A stretch of DNA of 64,000 nt from Mesorhizobium sp. WSM2240 (GTDB lineage Bacteria > Pseudomonadota > Alphaproteobacteria > Rhizobiales > Rhizobiaceae), in contig NZ_CP159253.1 in assembly GCF_040438645.1 (NCBI RefSeq), forward strand, positions 3,472,001 through 3,536,000, written 5' to 3'. This document shows positions 47,134-57,032 of the stretch, in pieces. Below the pieces are notes generated by a model. It made no database searches, was not told where the DNA came from, and saw nothing but the letters and a program-made list of their open reading frames with translations. Position 1 is the first letter of the stretch. The number at the start of each line of letters is the position of its first letter. A program made the translations under genes and the position numbers.

Positions 47134-48309
47134 ATGGACCCTACGGCATTCGAACGGCGATACGGCTTTCGCCGTGACGAGGTAACGCTCGGCAACTGGC
47201 GTACGCGCCCCTATTCCTCCTGGTCGTTCCAGAATGTCGGCGAGTTGGTGCCGTCAGCCGTGATCGCCTGCGCCGATAGCCAGGTTGAATCTCGCTTGGC
47301 CGATCCGGGAAGCCTGCTCGCGCAGTCGGTCGACTTCGAAGGACGGTGGGAAACCGTCGCGGATTTCCTGCTGCGCTCGCACACGGACGCATTCGTAGCG
47401 ATGAAGCGTGGCGAGTTCGTCGCCGACCATTTCGCGCCGCACATGAATCCAGGCGCCGCTCACATCGTCTTCTCGATCAGCAAATCGCTGACCGCCATTC
47501 TCGCCGGCTCGCTCCAGGCGGAGGGGCTACTCGATCCAGCCGCGCCCGTCACCCGCTACATTCCCGAGGCTGAGGGATCTGCCTATAGCGACGCGTCGGT
47601 GCAGCATCTCCTCGACATGACGGTCAGCGTCGACTTTGACGAGGCTTATCTCGACCCTGCGGGCGCCTTCGAACGCTACCGCCGCGCCATGCTGTGGAAC
47701 CCTGGCGGCGGCGATGAGCCGCTGCTCGCCTTCCTCCTGACTTTGCAAAAAGGTCCGCATCCGCACGGCGGACCGTTCCGCTACCGCTCGCCCAATTCCG
47801 ACCTCCTCGGCGTCATTCTCGAACGCGCGTCCGGCCGCCGCTATGCCGAACTGATGCGGGAGCGCCTCTGGCTGCCGCTTCGCGCGAAAAGCGCTGCCTC
47901 GGTAACAGTCGACGGGGAAGGTACGGCGCGCGCCGCCGGCGGCGTGTCGGTCACAGCTCGCGACCTCGCCCGCGTCGGCGAGATGATGCGACTTGGAGGG
48001 GTGCTCGACGGCCGGCGGATCGTGCCGGAAAGCTGGGTGCGCGACACGTTGACCGGCGGCAGCCAGGCCGCCTGGAAGGCCGGCGACTTCGCCCATCTGC
48101 TCGAGAACGGACGCTACCGTAACAAATGGTACCAGACCGGCTTCGACAGCGGCGCCTTCTTCGCGATCGGAATTCACGGCCAGTGGCTCTATGTCGATCC
48201 GGCGACGGAGGTCGTCATGGTCAAGATGTCGTCGCAGCCCATTCCCGTCGACGACCCGCTCGATCGGCAATGCGTCGCCTTTTTCCAGGCAGTATCGGCC
48301 ATGCTGTAG
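47134..48309 (+). CDS. Serine hydrolase of the beta-lactamase / penicillin-binding-protein fold
   Basis: A 391-residue class C beta-lactamase-like protein. The nucleophile motif SxxK is S114-I-S-K117 in FSISKSLT, and the YxN-like motif is in RYRSPNSD. The region near AAGGVSVTARDLARVGEMM is typical of the family. No signal peptide is visible, so it is likely cytoplasmic and more likely an esterase, amidase or oligomer hydrolase (as in 6-aminohexanoate-dimer hydrolases) than a true lactamase. The start at 47134 has AGGGG upstream. It follows the pot terminator and ends 3 bp from the convergent SLC13 gene. Confidence 0.85.
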   Translation: MDPTAFERRYGFRRDEVTLGNWRTRPYSSWSFQNVGELVPSAVIACADSQVESRLADPGSLLAQSVDFEGRWETVADFLLRSHTDAFVAMKRGEFVADHFAPHMNPGAAHIVFSISKSLTAILAGSLQAEGLLDPAAPVTRYIPEAEGSAYSDASVQHLLDMTVSVDFDEAYLDPAGAFERYRRAMLWNPGGGDEPLLAFLLTLQKGPHPHGGPFRYRSPNSDLLGVILERASGRRYAELMRERLWLPLRAKSAASVTVDGEGTARAAGGVSVTARDLARVGEMMRLGGVLDGRRIVPESWVRDTLTGGSQAAWKAGDFAHLLENGRYRNKWYQTGFDSGAFFAIGIHGQWLYVDPATEVVMVKMSSQPIPVDDPLDRQCVAFFQAVSAML

Positions 48310-48312
48310 GGC

Positions 48313-50091
48313 TCAGTTCAACGGCCAGACCAGCATCAGCATCGGCACCGCGACCAAGACAACGATGAAGGACAGCGGCAAGCCCAGCCGCGGATAGTCG
48401 CTGAACTTGTAGCCGCCCGGGCCCATGACCAGCGTGTTGCACTGATGGCCGATCGGAGTCAGGAAATCGCAACCGGCGCCGATCGCCACCGCCATCAGGA
48501 ACGCTTCGGGCCGGAAGTCGAGGCTGGCGGCGAAGCCGGCCGCTATCGGCGCCATCACCAGCACGGTTGCGGCGTTGTTGAGGAAGGGCGTGATCGCCAT
48601 CGCCACCACCAGGATAAGCCCCAGCGCACCATAGGCCGGCAACGTGGCGCCGACACTCGCCAGCCAGCCCGCGATGACGTCGGTGGCGCCAGTGCTTCGC
48701 AGCGAATCGCTGACGGGAATGAGCGTGGCAAGCATCACCAGGATCGGCCCGTCGACCGCCGAATAGATCTCGCGCGTGGGGATGACCTTGAACAGGATCA
48801 TCGCCACGGCAGCGGTGAAGAAGGCGATCTGCACCGGCAGCAGCCCGAGCGCGGTCGACCCCATGGCGCCGGCCAGGATGAGCACCGGGACGATGCCGCG
48901 CCGCACCGTGCCCAGCAGGATCGGCCGCTCGGCAAGCGGCAGCAGGCCTAGATCGCGCAAGATCTCCGGCAGCGCCCGCCGGTTGCCCTGGAGAACGATG
49001 ACGTCGCCCAGCCGCAGCGTGATAGCGCCCAGCCGCTGCGTCAGCCGTTCGCCTTTCCTGCTGACGGCCAGCAGATTGACGTTGAAGCGATCGTAGAGCG
49101 CCAGGCGCTGCGCCGACCATCCGATCAGGATCGAATGTTCGCCGATAACCGCTTCGATTGCGTCCACCTCCTCCGCTGCGCCCTGTTTGCTGGCCGGCTT
49201 GCGTTGGTCGGTTAGGCTGAGTTTGGCCTGCGCCACCAGCCGGTCGAGTGCTTCCGGCGCGCCTTCCATCAGCAGGATGTCGCCCTCGCGCAGCACCGCG
49301 TCGGGCAGCGGTGTGATGCGAACGTCTCTGGAACGCACGATCGATGTGACGATCGCGCTGCCGTCGGACATCTTCAGGAGCTCGCCCACGGTCTTCCCAA
49401 GCACCGTCGATCCTTCCACGACCTTGCCTTCGGCCATGTAGTTCTTGATGTCGATCGCCTCGTTCATGGAAACGTTTTCGCGCTGCCGTGGGGGCACGAG
49501 GCGGTAGAACAGGACTAGAAAAATGGTGCCGACGGCCGCAAGCGCCGCGCCCACCGGCATGAAGTCGAACATCCGGAACGCCTGACCCGTGATGTCGTCG
49601 CGAAGCTGCGACACGACGATGTTCGGCGAGGTGCCGACCAGCGTCATCAGGCCGCCGAGCAACGACCCGAACGCCATCGGCATCAGGAATACCGAGGGCG
49701 ACGCGCCGGACCGCCGGGCGAACTGGAAAGCGATCGGGATCATGATCGCCAGCGCGCCGATATTTTTGACGAATGCCGATAGCACCGTAACCACGATCAC
49801 CAGCAGGGCCAGTTGCGCCCTGACCGACGTAACGCTCGGCGCATAGCGCTGGATGGTGAATTCCATGATGCCCGACCGGGCGACGCCCGCGCTGACCAGA
49901 AGCGCACTGCCGACGATGATGACGATGTCGTTGCTGAAGCCGCTGAACGCGTCCTCGTAGGGCACCACGCCCAGCGCCAGCGCCACAAGCAGAGAACCGG
50001 CGGCGACCAGGTCGTAGCGGAAGCGGCCCCACACAAATGCCGCCATCATTGCCGCGATGACACCGATCGATAGTATCTGGTCAAGTGTCAT
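48313..50091 (-). CDS. SLC13/DASS-type transporter with two RCK_C (TrkA_C) domains
   Basis: A 592-residue membrane transporter. Two hydrophobic halves (about 1-185 and 395-590) flank a cytoplasmic region with two TrkA_C-like domains around 215-290 and 300-380. The halves carry the substrate/sodium loops VGTSPN (near 152) and GHQCNT (near 555), as in the DASS/ArsB-like superfamily. Related proteins carry dicarboxylates, sulfate or other anions; the substrate here is unknown. It follows the Fsr-like exporter gene by 76 bp on the same strand. Confidence 0.87.
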   Translation of the reverse strand: MTLDQILSIGVIAAMMAAFVWGRFRYDLVAAGSLLVALALGVVPYEDAFSGFSNDIVIIVGSALLVSAGVARSGIMEFTIQRYAPSVTSVRAQLALLVIVVTVLSAFVKNIGALAIMIPIAFQFARRSGASPSVFLMPMAFGSLLGGLMTLVGTSPNIVVSQLRDDITGQAFRMFDFMPVGAALAAVGTIFLVLFYRLVPPRQRENVSMNEAIDIKNYMAEGKVVEGSTVLGKTVGELLKMSDGSAIVTSIVRSRDVRITPLPDAVLREGDILLMEGAPEALDRLVAQAKLSLTDQRKPASKQGAAEEVDAIEAVIGEHSILIGWSAQRLALYDRFNVNLLAVSRKGERLTQRLGAITLRLGDVIVLQGNRRALPEILRDLGLLPLAERPILLGTVRRGIVPVLILAGAMGSTALGLLPVQIAFFTAAVAMILFKVIPTREIYSAVDGPILVMLATLIPVSDSLRSTGATDVIAGWLASVGATLPAYGALGLILVVAMAITPFLNNAATVLVMAPIAAGFAASLDFRPEAFLMAVAIGAGCDFLTPIGHQCNTLVMGPGGYKFSDYPRLGLPLSFIVVLVAVPMLMLVWPLN

Positions 50092-50167
50092 TCGTGGAAG
50101 GCCCCCGGCCGCCGCGGCGCGGCAAAACGGAACGCGCCGGCCGCGACTTGGTTGCGCGGCCGAAGGT

Positions 50168-51382
50168 TCAGGCCGCCGAAGTCCGCATCTCCCGCTGGCT
50201 CGGCAAGAAGATCGTCAGCAATCCGAGCAGCGGTAAATAGGAGCAGACCAGGTAGACGAATTCAATACCTCTGGCGTCGGCCACCACGCCGAGCACGGCT
50301 GCGGCTATGCCGGCCATGCCGAATGCAAAGCCGAAGAAGATGCCGGCGATCATGCCCACCCTTCCCGGCACCAGTTCCTGCGCGAACACCACGATGGCCG
50401 GGAAGGCCGAAGCGAGGATCAGGCCGATCAAGCCGGTCAGCACCATGGTCCATTCGAGATTTGCGTAAGGCAGCGCCAGCGTGAAGGGCAATACGCCAAG
50501 GATCGAGAACCAGATCACGAATTTCGGTCCGAAACGGTCGCCGATCGGCCCTCCCGCAACGGTGCCGACGGCAGCCGCGCCGAGGAAGATGAACAGCATC
50601 AACTGCGACTGCTGCACCGTCACGCCGAATTTGTGGATCACGAAGAAAGTGAAATAACTCGAGAGGCTGGCGAGATAGATGTTTTTGGTGAAGACCAGCA
50701 GCGCCAGCACCACCAGCGCGATCACGATCTTGCGGCGCGGCAATGCGACCGTGATGGCGCCGGCCGGGCGTTTTGCGCTGCGGATCCGGTAGCGGCTGTA
50801 CCAGTTGCCGACCTGCCAGAGAATGATCATGCCGAGCAGGGCCGCAGCCGAGAACCAGGCGACGCTACCCTGCCCGCGCGGTACGACGATGAAGGCAGCC
50901 AGCAACGGCCCGAGCGCCGAGCCGAAATTGCCGCCGACCTGGAATAGCGATTGCGCCAGGCCATAGCGCCCGCCGGAAGCAAGGCGCGCCACACGCGAGG
51001 ATTCCGGGTGGAAGATCGCCGAGCCGATGCCGATGAAGGCCGCGCCCATGATCAGCAGCGCATAATCGGAGGCGAAGGCCAGGATGAACAGCCCGACCAT
51101 TGACGAGCCCATGCCGACGGGCAGCGAGTAGGGCATCGGCCTTTTGTCGGTGACGATGCCGATCAGCGGCTGCAGCAGCGAGGCGGTAACCTGGAACGTC
51201 ATCGTGAGCACGCCGATCTGCCAGAAATCGAGACCGTAATCGGCCTTAAGCATCGGGTAGATCGCCGCCAGCAGCGACTGCATCACGTCGTTCAGCAGAT
51301 GGCAGAAGCTTACCGCCAGGATGACGGCGTAGGCCGTAGTATCGACCTGGATGCGGCTGGCTGTCGCCGAGGCGTCGGTCAT
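50168..51382 (-). CDS. fsr: MFS exporter of the fosmidomycin-resistance (Fsr) family
   Basis: A 404-residue major facilitator with about twelve membrane segments, closely resembling E. coli Fsr. Shared stretches include LLNDVMQSLLAAIYP, FHPESSRVARLASGG and FQVGGNFGSALGPLLAA. It probably exports small phosphonate-like or other toxic compounds; the natural substrate is unknown. I start it at ATG 51382, which gives an N-terminus of normal length; an in-frame start at 51436 would add 18 residues. It follows ilvD by 113 bp. Confidence 0.9.
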   Translation of the reverse strand: MTDASATASRIQVDTTAYAVILAVSFCHLLNDVMQSLLAAIYPMLKADYGLDFWQIGVLTMTFQVTASLLQPLIGIVTDKRPMPYSLPVGMGSSMVGLFILAFASDYALLIMGAAFIGIGSAIFHPESSRVARLASGGRYGLAQSLFQVGGNFGSALGPLLAAFIVVPRGQGSVAWFSAAALLGMIILWQVGNWYSRYRIRSAKRPAGAITVALPRRKIVIALVVLALLVFTKNIYLASLSSYFTFFVIHKFGVTVQQSQLMLFIFLGAAAVGTVAGGPIGDRFGPKFVIWFSILGVLPFTLALPYANLEWTMVLTGLIGLILASAFPAIVVFAQELVPGRVGMIAGIFFGFAFGMAGIAAAVLGVVADARGIEFVYLVCSYLPLLGLLTIFLPSQREMRTSAA

Positions 51383-51495
51383 GGTCTCATTCCGTGAACT
51401 CGGACGGGACAAAAGAGTCCTGCCCGCCGAGCACATAGACCGTGCGAACCGATGCTCCTTGGGTCAGACAGCCGTTCTTTGTGGCGCAGGTGCGC

Positions 51496-53334
51496 TCAGC
51501 CCTCGCCGAGGTCGCGTACCGCGCCGCGCGAGGCGCTGGTGGCGAAGGCGGCATAGGCCTTCAACGCCGTGGTGACTTTGCGCTTGCGCTGTTCGGCGGG
51601 TTTCCAGCCAGCGGCATCCTGCTCTGCGCGGCGGGCGGCGAGCATCGCCTCATCGACGGCGAGATGGATGGTGCGGTTCGGGATGTCGATCTCGATCCGG
51701 TCGCCTTCGCGCACCAGGCCGATGGTTCCGCCCTCGGCGGCTTCCGGCGAGACATGGCCGATCGAAAGACCGGACGTGCCGCCCGAAAAGCGCCCGTCGG
51801 TGATCAGCGCACAGGCCTTTCCCAGCCCCTTCGATTTCAGATAGCTGGTCGGATAAAGCATCTCCTGCATGCCGGGGCCGCCGCGCGGGCCCTCGTAGCG
51901 GATGACCAGCACGTCGCCTTCCTTGATATGGCCGGAAAGGATCGCCTTCACCGTCGCGTCCTGGCTCTCAAACACGCGCGCCGGGCCGGCGAACTTCAGG
52001 ATGCTCTCGTCCACGCCAGCGGTCTTCACGATGCAGCCGTCCACCGCGAGATTGCCGCTGAGTACCGCAAGTCCGCCATCCCTTGAGAAGGCGTGCTCCA
52101 CGTTGCGGATCGCGCCCTTTTCACGGTCGAGATCGAGCTCGTCCCAGCGCCGTTCCTGGCTGAAGGCGACCTGGGTAGGCACGCCACCGGGTGCCGCCAT
52201 GAAGAATTTGCGCACGCTTTCGCTGTTGCTGCGCGAAATATCCCAGCGGTCGAGCGCGTCGCCTATCGTTGATGTGTGCACGGTCGGCAAATCGCGGTTG
52301 ATGAGGCCGGCTTTGTCGAGCTGGCCGAGAATCGCCATGATGCCGCCGGCGCGGTGGACATCTTCCATGTGCACGTCGGCCTTGGCGGGTGCCACCTTGC
52401 ACAGGACGGGCACGCGGCGCGACAGCTGGTCGATGTCTTCAAGATCGAAATCGATCTCGCCCTCATGCGCCGCAGCGAGGATGTGCAGAACGGTGTTGGT
52501 CGAGCCGCCCATGGCGATGTCGAGCGTCATGGCGTTCTCGAACGCGCCCTTCGACGCGATGGTGCGCGGCAGCGCTGTCTCGTCGTCCTGCTCGTAATAG
52601 CGCTGGGCGAGATCGACGATGAGGTGTCCCGCCTCGACAAACAGCCGCTTGCGGTCGGCGTGGGTGGCGAGCGTCGAGCCATTGCCGGGCAGCGACAGGC
52701 CAAGCGCCTCGGTCAGGCAATTCATCGAATTGGCGGTGAACATGCCCGAGCAGGAGCCGCAAGTCGGGCAGGCGGAACGCTCGATGGTCTTGACGTCCTC
52801 GTCAGAGACCCGGTCGTCGGCGGCCGCGACCATGGCGTCGACAAGGTCAAGCGCCTGCGTCTTGCCGGCCAGCACCACCTTGCCGGCCTCCATCGGACCG
52901 CCGGAGACGAAGACGGTCGGAATGTTAAGGCGCAGCGACGCCATCAGCATTCCGGGCGTGATCTTGTCGCAATTGGAGATGCAAACCATGGCGTCGGCGC
53001 AATGCGCATTGACCATGTATTCGACGGAATCGGCGATGATCTCGCGCGACGGCAGCGAATAGAGCATGCCGTCATGGCCCATGGCGATGCCGTCATCGAC
53101 GGCAATGGTGTTGAATTCCTTGGCGACGCCGCCGGCCTTCTCGATCTCGCGTGCGACGAGCTGGCCGAGATCCTTCAGATGCACATGGCCCGGCACGAAC
53201 TGGGTGAAGGAGTTAACCACGGCGATGATCGGCTTGCCGAAATCCGAATCCTTCATGCCGGTGGCGCGCCACAAGCCGCGCGCGCCGGCCATGTTGCGGC
53301 CATGGGTTGTGGTGCGGGAGCGATAGGGCGGCAT
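51496..53334 (-). CDS. ilvD: Dihydroxy-acid dehydratase
   Basis: A 612-residue iron-sulfur dehydratase of the IlvD/Edd family that converts 2,3-dihydroxy-3-methylbutanoate (or -pentanoate) to the 2-oxoacid precursors of valine, leucine and isoleucine. Cluster cysteines are at C122 in [10 protein letters not shown] and C195 in [13 protein letters not shown], the same positions as in E. coli. Lys124 beside C122 is the carbamylated metal-binding lysine of the family. Length and N-terminus ([14 protein letters not shown]) are standard. No other branched-chain synthesis gene is near, as is usual in Rhizobiales. Confidence 0.96.
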   Translation of the reverse strand: MPPYRSRTTTHGRNMAGARGLWRATGMKDSDFGKPIIAVVNSFTQFVPGHVHLKDLGQLVAREIEKAGGVAKEFNTIAVDDGIAMGHDGMLYSLPSREIIADSVEYMVNAHCADAMVCISNCDKITPGMLMASLRLNIPTVFVSGGPMEAGKVVLAGKTQALDLVDAMVAAADDRVSDEDVKTIERSACPTCGSCSGMFTANSMNCLTEALGLSLPGNGSTLATHADRKRLFVEAGHLIVDLAQRYYEQDDETALPRTIASKGAFENAMTLDIAMGGSTNTVLHILAAAHEGEIDFDLEDIDQLSRRVPVLCKVAPAKADVHMEDVHRAGGIMAILGQLDKAGLINRDLPTVHTSTIGDALDRWDISRSNSESVRKFFMAAPGGVPTQVAFSQERRWDELDLDREKGAIRNVEHAFSRDGGLAVLSGNLAVDGCIVKTAGVDESILKFAGPARVFESQDATVKAILSGHIKEGDVLVIRYEGPRGGPGMQEMLYPTSYLKSKGLGKACALITDGRFSGGTSGLSIGHVSPEAAEGGTIGLVREGDRIEIDIPNRTIHLAVDEAMLAARRAEQDAAGWKPAEQRKRKVTTALKAYAAFATSASRGAVRDLGEG

Positions 53335-53504
53335 AGCGTGGTTCCTGGGTGGTCGGCTTACTTATGTGTGGGCGCGCGGCCTTTGCCGCAACCATTTCCC
53401 TTGCTGATAGCGAAAAGCGGCGGTCGCGTCACCCGTAATGTGTGCTGGCGCATCTTCCCTTCCCCCTGATCGCGGAAGCGGGAAAGGCGGAATAGCTCGG
53501 CGGT

Positions 53505-53556
53505 CGCCCCCTCCACCACGCTTCGCGTGGTCCCCTCCCCCGTAAACGGGGGAGGA
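53505..53556. repeat. Tandem palindromes in the gap between transglutaminase and ilvD genes
   Basis: ACCACG/CGTGGT with loop CTTCG (53515-53531) is followed at once by CCTCCCCCGT/ACGGGGGAGG with a two-base loop (53534-53555). This double-hairpin layout resembles the other intergenic palindromes in the window. It lies 10 bp past the transglutaminase stop (minus strand), so a role as a transcript end is possible, though no T-run follows. Confidence 0.7.
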
Positions 53557-53565
53557 TCTGCTACC

Positions 53566-54441
53566 TCACCCCACCGGCACGACATCGACCGACTGCTCGC
53601 CCGCCTGGCCGCCAGTGGTCTTCAACACGCCGACGATCGGGGCTACGTCGGAATAGTCGCGGCCATAGCCGACGGTGATGTGGTCGTTGCCGGCACGCAT
53701 GGCGTTGGTGGGATCGAATTCCTGCCAGCCCATTTCCCTGCCGCACCAGACTTTTACCCAGGCGTGCATGGCGTCCGACCCTTCGAGCCGTTCCTTGCCC
53801 TCCGGCGGGATGGTGCGCAGGAAGCCCGAGACATAGCCGGCCGGAATGCCCAAGCCGCGCAGGCCGGCGATCATCACATGCGAAAAATCCTGGCAGACGC
53901 CTCGCTTCAGCCTGAACGCATCGGCTGCATGGGTTGCTACGGTGGTCGCCTCATTGTCATAGGCGAATTCGTCGTGGAGACGTCGGCAGAAATCGTTGGC
54001 GACGGCGAGCACCGAGCCGGAGGAAAGGCTTTCCGCCGCATAGGCGGTGATCGCCGGGTCGATGCCGGCATGGTCGCTGGAGGCGAGGAAATGATGCGGC
54101 GCGTCCGGCGCGAGCGACAGCACCTGCCGGATCTCCTCGCTGAGCGCCGGCACGGTCGGCGAGACGTCGAGGCCGGGTTCCGACCGTTTGACCGCGACGC
54201 GCGCGCTCATCTTCACGTCGAGCGTCTCATGCGCGTCTCGATAGGCGATGGAAGCGGCGTGATTGCCGAAGAAATCGCTGAATTCCGCGCGCTCTATCGG
54301 CTCGGGCGAAAACGACAGGCTTGCTGCAATCACCCGCTGCACGCCGGGTATGGTCTGCGGCATGACGCGGACCTGATGCCTGCCGCCGCCGGCCCAGGAT
54401 TCGTAGTCATAGTGGAGGGTCAGCCGGATATCGTAGTGCAT
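53566..54441 (-). CDS. Transglutaminase-like cysteine protease-fold protein
   Basis: A 291-residue protein with an N-terminal beta-rich bacterial transglutaminase-associated region (about 1-95) and a transglutaminase-like core. The catalytic triad is visible: Cys183 in RGVCQDFSH, His226 in DAMHAWVKVW and Asp243 in EFDPTNAM. Such proteins usually cleave amide bonds rather than cross-link. No signal peptide, so cytoplasmic. It is the third gene of a set with an ATP-grasp/alpha-E fusion and a second, much larger transglutaminase, separated from the fusion gene by 173 bp containing a mosaic repeat. Substrate unknown. Confidence 0.88.
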   Translation of the reverse strand: MHYDIRLTLHYDYESWAGGGRHQVRVMPQTIPGVQRVIAASLSFSPEPIERAEFSDFFGNHAASIAYRDAHETLDVKMSARVAVKRSEPGLDVSPTVPALSEEIRQVLSLAPDAPHHFLASSDHAGIDPAITAYAAESLSSGSVLAVANDFCRRLHDEFAYDNEATTVATHAADAFRLKRGVCQDFSHVMIAGLRGLGIPAGYVSGFLRTIPPEGKERLEGSDAMHAWVKVWCGREMGWQEFDPTNAMRAGNDHITVGYGRDYSDVAPIVGVLKTTGGQAGEQSVDVVPVG

Positions 54442-54481
54442 GGGAATAAGTCCGCTTTGTCGATGCTAACCTGTCAAAATC

Positions 54482-54606
54482 GGCGCCGCCCCTCACCCTT
54501 ACCCTCTCCCCGTGTAGAACGGGGAGATGGGTCGTCAGCGTTGCGGCCAGCATCCTTCTCCCCGTCATACACGGGGAGAAGGGCCCGGCACGGGGATGAG
54601 GGGCAG
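54482..54606. repeat. Mosaic palindromic repeat within the transglutaminase/ATP-grasp gene set
   Basis: TCTCCCCGT/ACGGGGAGA (54505-54527, loop GTAGA) and CCTTCTCCCCGT/ACGGGGAGAAGG (54554-54582, loop CATAC) are two hairpins. The outer ends CCCCTCACCC and GATGAGGGG are roughly inverted. Bases 54484-54504 reappear exactly, inverted, before pbpC (29298-29318). It separates the fusion gene from the smaller transglutaminase gene. Confidence 0.8.
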
Positions 54607-54614
54607 TTTCATTC

Positions 54615-57026
54615 TTACCCGAAATACGTCCTGGCAAGCGTTTCGTAGAGGCCGCCAATATCCCATGCCAGCGTATCGAGCGCTTCCGGCGTCATCTCCG
54701 CCGGCTCCCGGATCGCGAGCGAAGTATGCAGGCGCAGGACCTCCTTGGCGGCGGGGGAGAGATGGCCGGCAGCGCCCCTGCCCGGCAGATGGTCGATCTC
54801 CGTCTTCAGCCGTTCGAGCTGGAACAGCACCGAGCGCGGATTGAGTGGGTCGAGCGCCAAGAGGTCGACCACGGTCAGCCGGCTTGAGCGGACATGATAC
54901 TGGCGGCGGTGGGTCATGACGCTGTCGCCGATCTCCAGCATCATGTCGAGAGCGCCGTCCGGTGCGTCTTTATACGTCGCGCGCGCGAGCGTGCGGGCGA
55001 TCTGGATGGCGCGTTCCAGCCGCCGGCCGATTTCGAGGAACCGCCAGCCAGTGAAGCGGTACATGTTCTCGTGCAGCAGGCCTGAAAATCCCGCAAGCTT
55101 GCGCAGCAGGACCGTCATCGCCCGCGTCGCGTCGTCGCCGGGCGCAACAGTCGCGGCGAACTGGTGCACGGTCTTCGACAGATCGCGCAACGCCAGCCAG
55201 CCATCCGGCGAGAAGCGGTCGCGGATCTGTCCGGCGCTGTAGACGGCGCTGTCTATATTGGCGATCAGCCCGGCCGGAATGGCGGCCTCGAGATCGATGC
55301 CGAACGGTTCGAGATAGTCGCGGACGTCGGAAAGCAGCGGCAGGTCCGGATCCGAGGTTTCGGCGAGCCGCACATGGTACGCGCGCAGTGTGCGAACCGT
55401 GTCTTCCGAGCGTTCGATATAGCGGCCGAGCCAGGTCAGGTTTTCCGCCGCGCGGCTCGGTAGGCTGCCTGGAATGCTGCGCACGAAATCGTCGCCCTCA
55501 GCCGGCAGCAGCGTGTCGCGCTCGACCGGCCGGTTGCTCACAACCCAGACGTCGGCGGCCTGGCCGCCGCGCTGCATGGCGATCGCCTTCGCATCCAGCG
55601 TGTCGCCGACACGGGCGAAACCGCCGGGCATCACCACCCAGCCGTCGGCCGTGCGCGCCAGATGGACCCGCAAGATGGCAGGACGCGGCTCCAGCCGGCC
55701 GTTGACGAAGACCGGCGTGGTCGACAGCGTCACCGCTTCCTGACCGACAAAATCGCCCCCATTTTCCGTCAGATCCGCCAGCAGTTGCTGTCTTGCCTCC
55801 GGACCGAGCGAGGCGCCAAGCATGGTCGCATCGTCGTCCTCGAAGGCCAGCCGCGTCGACAGGGCCGGGCCGACCATCATCCGATCGAGGTTTCCCTTGA
55901 CATGCCGGCGTTCCTCGTCCTGGCCGCACCACCATGTCGCAATGCTCGGCAGGAAAAGCTCCTCGCCTCGCAGCGCCCTGGAAATTCGAGGCAGAAAGGC
56001 CAAGAGCGCGCGGGTCTCGACGAACCCCGAGCCGAGTGCGTTGACCAGGGTCACCGAACCATGCCGCACCGCCTCGCTGAGGCCTGGCGTGCCGATGTGG
56101 GAATCCGGATTGAGTTCGAGCGGGTCGGCGAAGGCGGCGTCGAGCCGCCGCCACAGCACGCTGATCGGTTTCAATCCGGATACGGTTCGCACCATCAGCC
56201 GGCCGCCGGAAACGGTCAGGTCCTCGCCTTCGAGCAGCATGATGCCGAGATAGCGGGCGATGTAAGCGTGCTCGAAATAGGTTTCGTTGAGCGGCCCGGG
56301 CGTCAAGATTGCGGCGCGGCCGTCCCGATCGCCGATCATGCCGATGAGCGTGTCGCGGAAGCGGCGGAAGAAGCCGGCAAGCCGGTGCACATGCATGTCG
56401 CCATAGATGTCGGACAGAGCGCGTGTCGTGGCGACGCGATTCTCCAGCGCGAAACCCGCGCCCGACGGCGCCTGCGTTCTGTCGCCCAGCACCCACCACT
56501 GGCCGCCGGGACCGCGCCCGAGCTCGAAGGCGCAGACATGCAGGAAATAGCCGCCAGCCGGCTTCACGCCGGCTACGGGGCGCAGATATTCCGCGTTCGA
56601 TGCGACGAGGCCGGGTGGCAGCAGGCCCTGCGCGACCAGCCTGTTGTCGCCGTAAATATCGGCGACGATGGTTTCCAGGAGGTCGGCGCGCTGGATCAGC
56701 CCGGCGCTGATGGCGGCCCACTCATCTTCGTCGATGAGAAGCGGGATATGGGCGAGCGGCCATTCGCGCTCCTTCACCCCCACCTTGTCGTAGAAGCGGT
56801 AATAGACGCCGGCGTCGCGCAGATACTGGTCGGCGCGGGCAAAGCGCTGCGCAAGCTGCTCAGGGCCGATGTCCTCGAGCGCGGCGATGAAATCACGCCA
56901 GACGGGCCGCGGATTGCCGGCCTCGTCGACCATCTCGTCGGCGACGCCGGCCACCGGCCGGTAGCCGTCCAGCAAAATGCCGGGGCTCGGCCCTGCCCTC
57001 TCGCGCTTCTGATTCCCCTCAGCCAT
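54615..57026 (-). CDS. Circularly permuted ATP-grasp ligase fused to an alpha-E domain
   Basis: An 803-residue two-domain protein. Residues about 60-470 correspond to the circularly permuted ATP-grasp family (formerly DUF404/DUF407), with ATP-grasp-like stretches around ILTPGPLNETYFEHAYIARYLG and GSGFVETRALLAFLP. From about 500 to the end is an all-helical alpha-E domain (formerly DUF403), beginning LPSRAAENLTWLGRYIERSED. In many bacteria these are two adjacent genes; here they are one. ATP-grasp ligases form amide bonds, so a peptide-like product or tag is predicted. The gene starts 6 bp after the larger transglutaminase gene; ATG 57026 is preferred over a TTG two codons earlier. Confidence 0.9.
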   Translation of the reverse strand: MAEGNQKRERAGPSPGILLDGYRPVAGVADEMVDEAGNPRPVWRDFIAALEDIGPEQLAQRFARADQYLRDAGVYYRFYDKVGVKEREWPLAHIPLLIDEDEWAAISAGLIQRADLLETIVADIYGDNRLVAQGLLPPGLVASNAEYLRPVAGVKPAGGYFLHVCAFELGRGPGGQWWVLGDRTQAPSGAGFALENRVATTRALSDIYGDMHVHRLAGFFRRFRDTLIGMIGDRDGRAAILTPGPLNETYFEHAYIARYLGIMLLEGEDLTVSGGRLMVRTVSGLKPISVLWRRLDAAFADPLELNPDSHIGTPGLSEAVRHGSVTLVNALGSGFVETRALLAFLPRISRALRGEELFLPSIATWWCGQDEERRHVKGNLDRMMVGPALSTRLAFEDDDATMLGASLGPEARQQLLADLTENGGDFVGQEAVTLSTTPVFVNGRLEPRPAILRVHLARTADGWVVMPGGFARVGDTLDAKAIAMQRGGQAADVWVVSNRPVERDTLLPAEGDDFVRSIPGSLPSRAAENLTWLGRYIERSEDTVRTLRAYHVRLAETSDPDLPLLSDVRDYLEPFGIDLEAAIPAGLIANIDSAVYSAGQIRDRFSPDGWLALRDLSKTVHQFAATVAPGDDATRAMTVLLRKLAGFSGLLHENMYRFTGWRFLEIGRRLERAIQIARTLARATYKDAPDGALDMMLEIGDSVMTHRRQYHVRSSRLTVVDLLALDPLNPRSVLFQLERLKTEIDHLPGRGAAGHLSPAAKEVLRLHTSLAIREPAEMTPEALDTLAWDIGGLYETLARTYFG

Positions 57027-57032
57027 CGCCAA